Translations under genes and position numbers: made by a program
Shown here: piece after piece, positions 5,387 through 8,632 of the stretch
Numbering within the stretch: the first letter of the stretch is position 1
How the letters are laid out: every line of letters starts with the position of its first letter
NCBI GenBank assembly: GCA_030537915.1
Contig: JAUNUZ010000081.1
Span: 1 to 8,632, forward strand
Direction of reading: 5' to 3'
DNA from: Micrococcales bacterium
GTDB lineage: Bacteria > Actinomycetota > Actinomycetes > Actinomycetales > Dermatophilaceae
Length of the DNA stretch: 8,632 nt
Notes under the pieces: generated by a model
Seen by the model: only the letters and a program-made list of their open reading frames with translations
Told to the model about the DNA's origin: nothing
Database searches by the model: none

Positions 5387-5728
5387 ATGGTCGACACATT
5401 GTGGCAGGCTCAGGGTCTGATCTTGCTCGCCCTCGGGGTGGCGGCGCTCGCCATGGAACTCTTCTGCCTCGTGGACGCGCTGCGCTATCCGGAGCAGGCC
5501 TACGCGGCCGCCGGCAAGCTGACGAAAACGTGGTGGCTGGTCATCCTCGGCGTCGCCACCGCGGTCGGATTCGTCACGGTGAGTGCGGTGCTCGGGTTCG
5601 GGATCCTCGGCGTCGTGGCCGCCGGCGTCTACCTGGCCGATGTGCGCCCGGCATTGCGCGCGATCTCGCCGCGAACGAACCGCCGCGGTGGCAAGGCCGG
5701 CGGCTGCGGCCCCTACGGCTCCTGGTAG
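5387..5728 (+). CDS. DUF2516 family small membrane protein
   Basis: A 113-residue membrane protein of the actinobacterial DUF2516 family (Rv0476-like); the function of the family is not known. Three hydrophobic helices are visible: about residues 9-30 (ending in ELFCLVDAL), 48-66 (starting TWWLVILGV) and 67-85 (FGILGVVAAGVYLADV). The linker after helix 1, RYPEQAYAAAGKLTK, and the helix-3 exit LADVRPAL are characteristic. The C-terminus is a basic Gly-rich tail ending GPYGSW, like other members. ATG 5387 is preferred over an in-frame start at 5345, because the family begins with VDTLWQAQ-like sequence and a TACCCT box lies 6 bases before it. It belongs to the XRE/hbhA neighbourhood as in mycobacteria. 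It is convergent with the methyltransferase gene, with only 46 bases between the two stops and no clear terminator hairpin in them. Confidence 0.88.
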   Translation: MVDTLWQAQGLILLALGVAALAMELFCLVDALRYPEQAYAAAGKLTKTWWLVILGVATAVGFVTVSAVLGFGILGVVAAGVYLADVRPALRAISPRTNRRGGKAGGCGPYGSW

Positions 5729-5774
5729 TGCTCGGACGGCCCGCCCCGCTCGTGGCCAGGAGAAGGGTGGGCGA

Positions 5775-6566
5775 TCATGTGCGTGGCGCGATCGCCGGCC
5801 ACGCCACGCTCACCTCACCCAGTCGCCATCGCCTGCGGCCCCCGACAATCGGCCAACCGGCGGCAGCAACCGCCTCGACCGACGCGACGAACCGCTGCCG
5901 ACGGCCGTAGGGGGCCAGCACCGCGGCCCGCGCCCACGCCTCGTCGAGCGCCCGCAGGTAGGCGTGCACAGGCTCGCCCGGAACATTGCGGTGGATGAGC
6001 GCCTTGGGCAGGCGCGGCGCAACGTCCGAGGGTCGTTCCAGAATGGCCAACGAGACCGAGATCGTCAGGGTCCTCGGCCCGTCTCGATCGAGCTCGACCC
6101 AGCTGGCGAGCCGCCCCAGCTCGTCGCAGGTCCCCTCGGCGAGCACGCCGTCGGGGTCCAGGCGCGCGGTCATGAGGGCCCACGCGTGGGCTACCTGCGC
6201 CTCGTCGTACTGCCGAAGCACGTTGAACGCGCGCACGACTCGCGCGGTTGCGCCCCCGCCGAGGGGCACCTCGAAGCCGCCGAGCGCGAAGTGCAGGCCT
6301 GGGCGGACGAGGGGCTGCGCCGCGGCGACCCGGGCCGGTTCGATCTCCAGGCCCACGACCGAGACGTCTGCGCGGACGGACCGCAGCCGGTCGTACAGCT
6401 CGCGGGGCGTCACCCCGGTCCGGCCGTAGCCGAGGTCCACGATGATCGGTGGCCCACCCGCGCGCAACCGCCACGCCTGCGGCCCGGCAAGCCAGCGGTC
6501 TACGCGCCGTAGGCGATTGGGATTAGTCGTCCCGCGGGTCACCTCGCGGACCGGTTGCTGGCGCAC
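5775..6566 (-). CDS. class I SAM-dependent methyltransferase (mshA-linked, unknown substrate)
   Basis: A 263-residue Rossmann-fold methyltransferase conserved next to mshA in many actinobacteria, as I recall it. The N-terminus has VREVTRGTTNPNRLRRVDRW. Motif I for SAM binding is VDLGYGRTGVT (43-53), and the acidic end of the second strand is GLEIEP (72-77). FNVLRQYDE (114-122) and CDELGR follow, and a long C-terminal part contains LPKALIHRNVPGE and RRWRLGEV. The substrate is unknown; nothing here indicates small molecule, protein or RNA. The chosen start is GTG 6566: a TAGGCT box ends 7 bases before it, and family-like sequence starts immediately. Two upstream ATG codons (6611 and 6608) would add 15 residues lacking family character. 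It is divergent from mshA, which may reflect shared control, but no shared operator is recognised. Confidence 0.85.
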   Translation of the reverse strand: MRQQPVREVTRGTTNPNRLRRVDRWLAGPQAWRLRAGGPPIIVDLGYGRTGVTPRELYDRLRSVRADVSVVGLEIEPARVAAAQPLVRPGLHFALGGFEVPLGGGATARVVRAFNVLRQYDEAQVAHAWALMTARLDPDGVLAEGTCDELGRLASWVELDRDGPRTLTISVSLAILERPSDVAPRLPKALIHRNVPGEPVHAYLRALDEAWARAAVLAPYGRRQRFVASVEAVAAAGWPIVGGRRRWRLGEVSVAWPAIAPRT

Positions 6567-6573
6567 GGACCCG

Positions 6574-6604
6574 AGCCTAGGGGTGAGCCTCGGGCCTGTG
6601 CGAA
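6574..6604 (-). promoter_or_regulatory. promoter of the methyltransferase gene
   Basis: On the minus strand TAGGCT runs from 6579 to 6574, with 7 bases to GTG 6566 and no Shine-Dalgarno sequence. A loose -35-like TTCGCA lies at 6604-6599 with a long 19-base spacer. Leaderless transcription is likely. Confidence 0.5.
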
Positions 6605-6670
6605 CCATCATCGTCTCATCCGCGAGGATGGCATCGTCGGCGGCCTTCCGGGATCCCGCCTCACGTCGCT

Positions 6671-6676
6671 AGGAGG
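6671..6676 (+). promoter_or_regulatory. strong Shine-Dalgarno before the mshA leader ORF
   Basis: AGGAGG sits 7 bases before ATG 6684 and 51 bases before the mshA GTG at 6728. It is too far to serve mshA directly, so it should load ribosomes onto the short ORF. The 10-bp palindrome CGGGATCCCG lies just upstream (6649-6658). Confidence 0.7.
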
Positions 6677-6683
6677 TCGCACG

Positions 6684-6731
6684 ATGTCGATAGCGATAGC
6701 CACCCTCGGCGGCCACGGGCTCCGCCGGTGA
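6684..6731 (+). CDS. putative 15-codon leader peptide coupled to mshA
   Basis: The ORF encodes [15 protein letters not shown] and stops. Its TGA (6729-6731) overlaps the mshA GTG (6728-6730) as GTGA, the standard geometry of translational coupling, and it has a perfect AGGAGG at good spacing. mshA itself has no Shine-Dalgarno of its own at 6728. Two of its first five codons are ATA, normally rare in such GC-rich genomes. It has no Cys, so a simple cysteine or thiol attenuation model is not supported. It may act only as a ribosome-loading device, or be chance; homologue comparison is needed to decide. Confidence 0.5.
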   Translation: MSIAIATLGGHGLRR

Positions 6732-7996
6732 CCGAGCCGGCCATCTCGCGGGTGGCGATGCTCACCGTGCACACCTCACCCCTGGACCCACCCGGCAGTG
6801 GAGACGCGGGCGGCCTCAATGTCTACGTCATCGAGGTCGCGCGCCGACTCGCCGCGGCGGGGGTCGAGGTCGAGATCTTCACGCGCGCTACCACCGCGGC
6901 GATGCCGGCCACGGTCGAGGCCGCGCCCGGCGTGCTCGTCCGTCATGTCGTCGCCGGTCCTTACGAAGGTCTAGGCAAGGAGGATCTGCCGGGCCAGCTG
7001 TGCGCCTTCACCGCCGGAGTGATGCGCGCGGTCGCGGCGCATCCGGAGGGGCACTACGACGTCGTGCACTCCCACTACTGGCTCTCGGGACAGGTGGGCT
7101 GGCTCGCGGCGGAGCGTTGGGACGTGCCGCTCGTCCACACGATGCACACGATGGCGCGGGTGAAGAATCGGTCGCTCGCCGACGGCGACCGGCCGGAGCC
7201 CCCGGGGCGCGAGATCGGCGAGGCACAGGTCGTCGCCGCCGCCGATCGGCTCATCGCCAACACCGACGTCGAGGCCCGCGAACTCGTCGAACTGTACGGT
7301 GCCGACCCGCGGCGTGTCGCGGTCGTGCCGCCCGGTGTCGACCTCGATGTCTTCCGGCCAGGAGACCGAGCTGCCGCCCGGGCCGCGGTCGGCCTGACGC
7401 ACGACGATCTCGTCGTCCTCTTCGTGGGGCGGATCCAGCGGCTCAAGGCCCCTGACCTGCTGCTCAAGGCGGCGGCGCGGCTGGGCGAGCGCGACCCCGA
7501 GCGCGACATCGCGCGCCGCCTGCGAGTCATAGTGCTCGGCGGCCCGAGCGGTTCGGGGCTCGAGCAGCCCCGGGAGTTGCACAACCTTGCGCGGGACCTG
7601 GGCATCGCGGATCGCGTCACATTCGCGCCGCCCGGCCCGCGGGCCGAGCTGGCCGACTACATGCGGGCGGCGGACCTGGTCGCGGTGCCCTCCTACAGCG
7701 AGTCTTTCGGGCTTGTCGCGCTGGAGGCCCAGGCCTGCGGTATTCCCGTCGTTGCGGCTGCGGTAGGCGGGCTGCCGAAGGCGGTCGGGGCCGGCATCCT
7801 GGTGCCGACCCACGACGTGGACGACTGGGCCGACGCCCTCGCGGCACTCCTGTTACACCCGAGCCGGCGGGCCGCCCTCGGTCGCGAGGCGGTCGCCCAC
7901 GCGAGGACCTTCGGGTGGGAGGCCACGACAGCGGCGCTCCTGTCGGTCTACGGTGAAGCGGTGGCGCACCGGCGTGCCACAGGAGGTGGACGCTGA
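6728..7996 (+). CDS. mshA: D-inositol-3-phosphate glycosyltransferase, first step of mycothiol synthesis
   Basis: A 422-residue cytosolic GT-B (GT4) enzyme that transfers GlcNAc from UDP-GlcNAc to 1L-inositol-1-phosphate, starting mycothiol synthesis. The N-terminal domain has [11 protein letters not shown] and GSGDAGGLN (23-31). Residues aligning with the inositol-phosphate contacts of Corynebacterium MshA are present as I recall them: Lys84, Tyr117, Thr141 and Arg161. The nucleotide domain has [12 protein letters not shown] (Arg235, Lys240), GGPSGSG (271-277) and [15 protein letters not shown], with Glu325 and Glu333 as the E-x7-E pair. The family core starts near residue 9, so GTG 6728 gives a short N-terminus, lacking the roughly 45-residue extension of the mycobacterial enzyme. 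ATG 6758 is an alternative. A 15-codon ORF overlaps its start. The stop overlaps the following ATG by one base (TGATG). An acidic/basic insert, [12 protein letters not shown] (253-264), lies in the C-terminal domain. Confidence 0.96.
   Translation: MTEPAISRVAMLTVHTSPLDPPGSGDAGGLNVYVIEVARRLAAAGVEVEIFTRATTAAMPATVEAAPGVLVRHVVAGPYEGLGKEDLPGQLCAFTAGVMRAVAAHPEGHYDVVHSHYWLSGQVGWLAAERWDVPLVHTMHTMARVKNRSLADGDRPEPPGREIGEAQVVAAADRLIANTDVEARELVELYGADPRRVAVVPPGVDLDVFRPGDRAAARAAVGLTHDDLVVLFVGRIQRLKAPDLLLKAAARLGERDPERDIARRLRVIVLGGPSGSGLEQPRELHNLARDLGIADRVTFAPPGPRAELADYMRAADLVAVPSYSESFGLVALEAQACGIPVVAAAVGGLPKAVGAGILVPTHDVDDWADALAALLLHPSRRAALGREAVAHARTFGWEATTAALLSVYGEAVAHRRATGGGR
7981..7986 (+). promoter_or_regulatory. 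Shine-Dalgarno of the YbjN-domain gene inside mshA
   Basis: AGGAGG within the last mshA codons lies 9 bases before ATG 7996. Together with the TGATG overlap it indicates one transcript with coupled translation. Confidence 0.7.
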
Positions 7997-8553
7997 TGGA
8001 TCGCGAACAGACCGCTCGGGTCATCCTCGACGCGGCGCAGGCAATGGAGCTCGAGGCCGAGCCCGGGGAGCGCCCCGGCGAAATCGTCGTCGTGCTGCCG
8101 GGGGAGAAGAAGCTCAAGACGATCGTGTCGCTGCTCGTCGGGGCTCGCGAGGTGTCGGTCTCGGCCTTCGTCGTGCGCAACCCCGATGAGAACCACGAGG
8201 AATTCTACCGATACCTCCTGCGCCGCAACCTGCGGATGAGCGGCGTGGGGCTCGCCTACGCGATCGAGGCCTCCGGGGACGTGTACGTTGTCGGAGCGCT
8301 GTCCCCTCCCGACGTCACCGAGGCGACTCTCGACGTGCTGTTCGGCGCGGTCATCGAGGCTGCCGACAGGCCCTTCAACGAGTTGCTGGTGCTCGGCTTC
8401 CTGACCTCCATGAAGCGGGAATGGCACTGGCGGATCTCTCGCGGGGAGTCCCTGCGCAACCTGGAAGCCTTCCGGCATTTGCTGGAGGGTTCGGACCCGC
8501 CACCGGTCTCCGAGCGACCGGCGGCCTCGGAGGCGCAGACTGGCGGACGCTGA
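7996..8553 (+). CDS. YbjN domain-containing protein (Rv0487-like)
   Basis: A 185-residue soluble protein of the YbjN family, structurally related to type III secretion chaperone folds; its biochemical role in actinobacteria is not established. Visible features are an N-terminal helix (REQTARVILDAAQAMELEAE), strands EIVVVLPGEKKLKTIVSLLVGAREVSVSAFVVRNP, then ENHEEFYRYLLRRNLRMSGVGLAYAIEASGDVYVVGALSPPDVTEATLDVLFGAVIEAAD. These form the typical alternating YbjN pattern with an acidic helix and an ALSPPDVTEATLD turn. The last 20 residues are a disordered tail. It directly follows mshA with a one-base overlap and an AGGAGG. This mshA-YbjN-gpmA order is also found in mycobacteria (Rv0486, Rv0487, Rv0489). 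A link to mycothiol is suggested by position only. Confidence 0.88.
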   Translation: MDREQTARVILDAAQAMELEAEPGERPGEIVVVLPGEKKLKTIVSLLVGAREVSVSAFVVRNPDENHEEFYRYLLRRNLRMSGVGLAYAIEASGDVYVVGALSPPDVTEATLDVLFGAVIEAADRPFNELLVLGFLTSMKREWHWRISRGESLRNLEAFRHLLEGSDPPPVSERPAASEAQTGGR

Positions 8554-8594
8554 TCGGGCGGCGGGCTCTGCGGCGCTGCGCGAGCTGTGACAAC

Positions 8595-8600
8595 TAGGGT
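8595..8600 (+). promoter_or_regulatory. -10 box for leaderless gpmA
   Basis: TAGGGT is followed by 6 bases (GAGGGC) and ATG 8607. GAGGG is adjacent to the ATG, too close for a good Shine-Dalgarno site. This suggests gpmA has its own leaderless promoter in the 53-base gap after the YbjN gene. Confidence 0.5.
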
Positions 8601-8606
8601 GAGGGC

Positions 8607-8632
8607 ATGACTTACACCCTTGTTTTGCTCCG
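8607..8632 (+). CDS. gpmA: phosphoglyceromutase, 5' end only
   Basis: Only eight full codons and two bases of a ninth are in the window: MTYTLVLL then CG, which must be Arg. LVLLR is the opening strand of cofactor-dependent phosphoglycerate mutase, where the catalytic RHGES motif normally follows. The identification rests on this short match plus the conserved mshA-YbjN-gpmA order. The enzyme would interconvert 3- and 2-phosphoglycerate in glycolysis. The catalytic His lies beyond the window edge. Confidence 0.75.

Noticed and set aside
4339..5397. 352-codon minus-strand open frame across the hbhA-like and dtd genes
   Set aside because: It spans two convincing plus-strand genes and its translation is low complexity with no recognisable domain.
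5729..5774. Possible bidirectional terminator between the convergent DUF2516 and methyltransferase genes
   Set aside because: Only short GGCC repeats can pair; there is no stable stem and no T-run.
5583..6512. 309-codon plus-strand open frame opposite the methyltransferase
   Set aside because: The minus strand has clear methyltransferase motifs in this interval. The plus-strand product is Arg/Pro-rich shadow sequence.
6649..6658. CGGGATCCCG palindrome upstream of the mshA leader as an operator
   Set aside because: It is a single short perfect palindrome, plausible by chance in GC-rich DNA, with no promoter elements around it that would give it a role.
6971..7813. 280-codon minus-strand open frame inside mshA
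   Set aside because: mshA is certain on the plus strand and the antisense product shows no family features.

Overview
The window looks like an ordinary chromosomal stretch of a GC-rich actinobacterium. The evidence is the very GC-rich sequence, a GlnR-type orphan regulator, the mycothiol gene mshA, a DUF2516 protein and an HbhA-like protein. The gpmA start (MTYTLVLLR, its Arg codon cut by the window edge) and the overall gene set suggest the Micrococcales (Intrasporangiaceae or Dermatophilaceae relatives), but this is inference. I see no mobile element, CRISPR array, tRNA, rRNA or prophage gene, and no gene-free stretch longer than about 170 bases.

Layout: a truncated glnR (minus strand, 1-506) is divergent from a small MoaD/ThiS-type sulfur-carrier gene (615-872). 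An unidentified polytopic membrane protein (889-1707) follows the carrier gene and is probably in its operon. Then come a nitrobindin/peroxynitrite isomerase-like beta-barrel gene (1769-2272) and ygfZ (2311-3333), each with its own promoter-like box. A second cluster (3501-5728) holds an XRE regulator, an HbhA-like Lys/Ala/Pro-rich protein, the D-aminoacyl-tRNA deacylase dtd, and a three-helix DUF2516 membrane protein. It resembles the mycobacterial Rv0474-Rv0476 block with dtd inserted. A third block has a SAM-dependent methyltransferase (minus strand, 5775-6566) divergent from mshA (6728-7996), followed by a YbjN-domain gene (7996-8553) and the first codons of gpmA (8607 onward).

How the genes fit together: several products relate to thiol, redox or nitrosative physiology. 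MshA makes the first mycothiol intermediate, the nitrobindin-like protein belongs to a heme/peroxynitrite family, YgfZ supports Fe-S enzymes, and the MoaD-like protein is a candidate sulfur carrier. These are mostly conserved housekeeping genes in conserved neighbourhoods, so a shared pathway is not shown.

The most informative sequence-level signals are regulatory. (1) Most genes that begin a transcription unit have a TANNNT (or CANNNT) box ending 6 or 7 bases before the start codon and no Shine-Dalgarno, the layout of leaderless actinobacterial mRNAs. The membrane-protein gene, the hbhA-like gene, the leader ORF before mshA and the ybjN-type gene have purine-rich Shine-Dalgarno sequences instead. 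(2) The XRE gene promoter carries an exact 13-bp direct repeat at 20-bp spacing, a probable autoregulatory operator. (3) mshA is preceded by a 15-codon ORF with a perfect AGGAGG, and its stop overlaps the mshA GTG start. I found no convincing previously undescribed multi-gene system.
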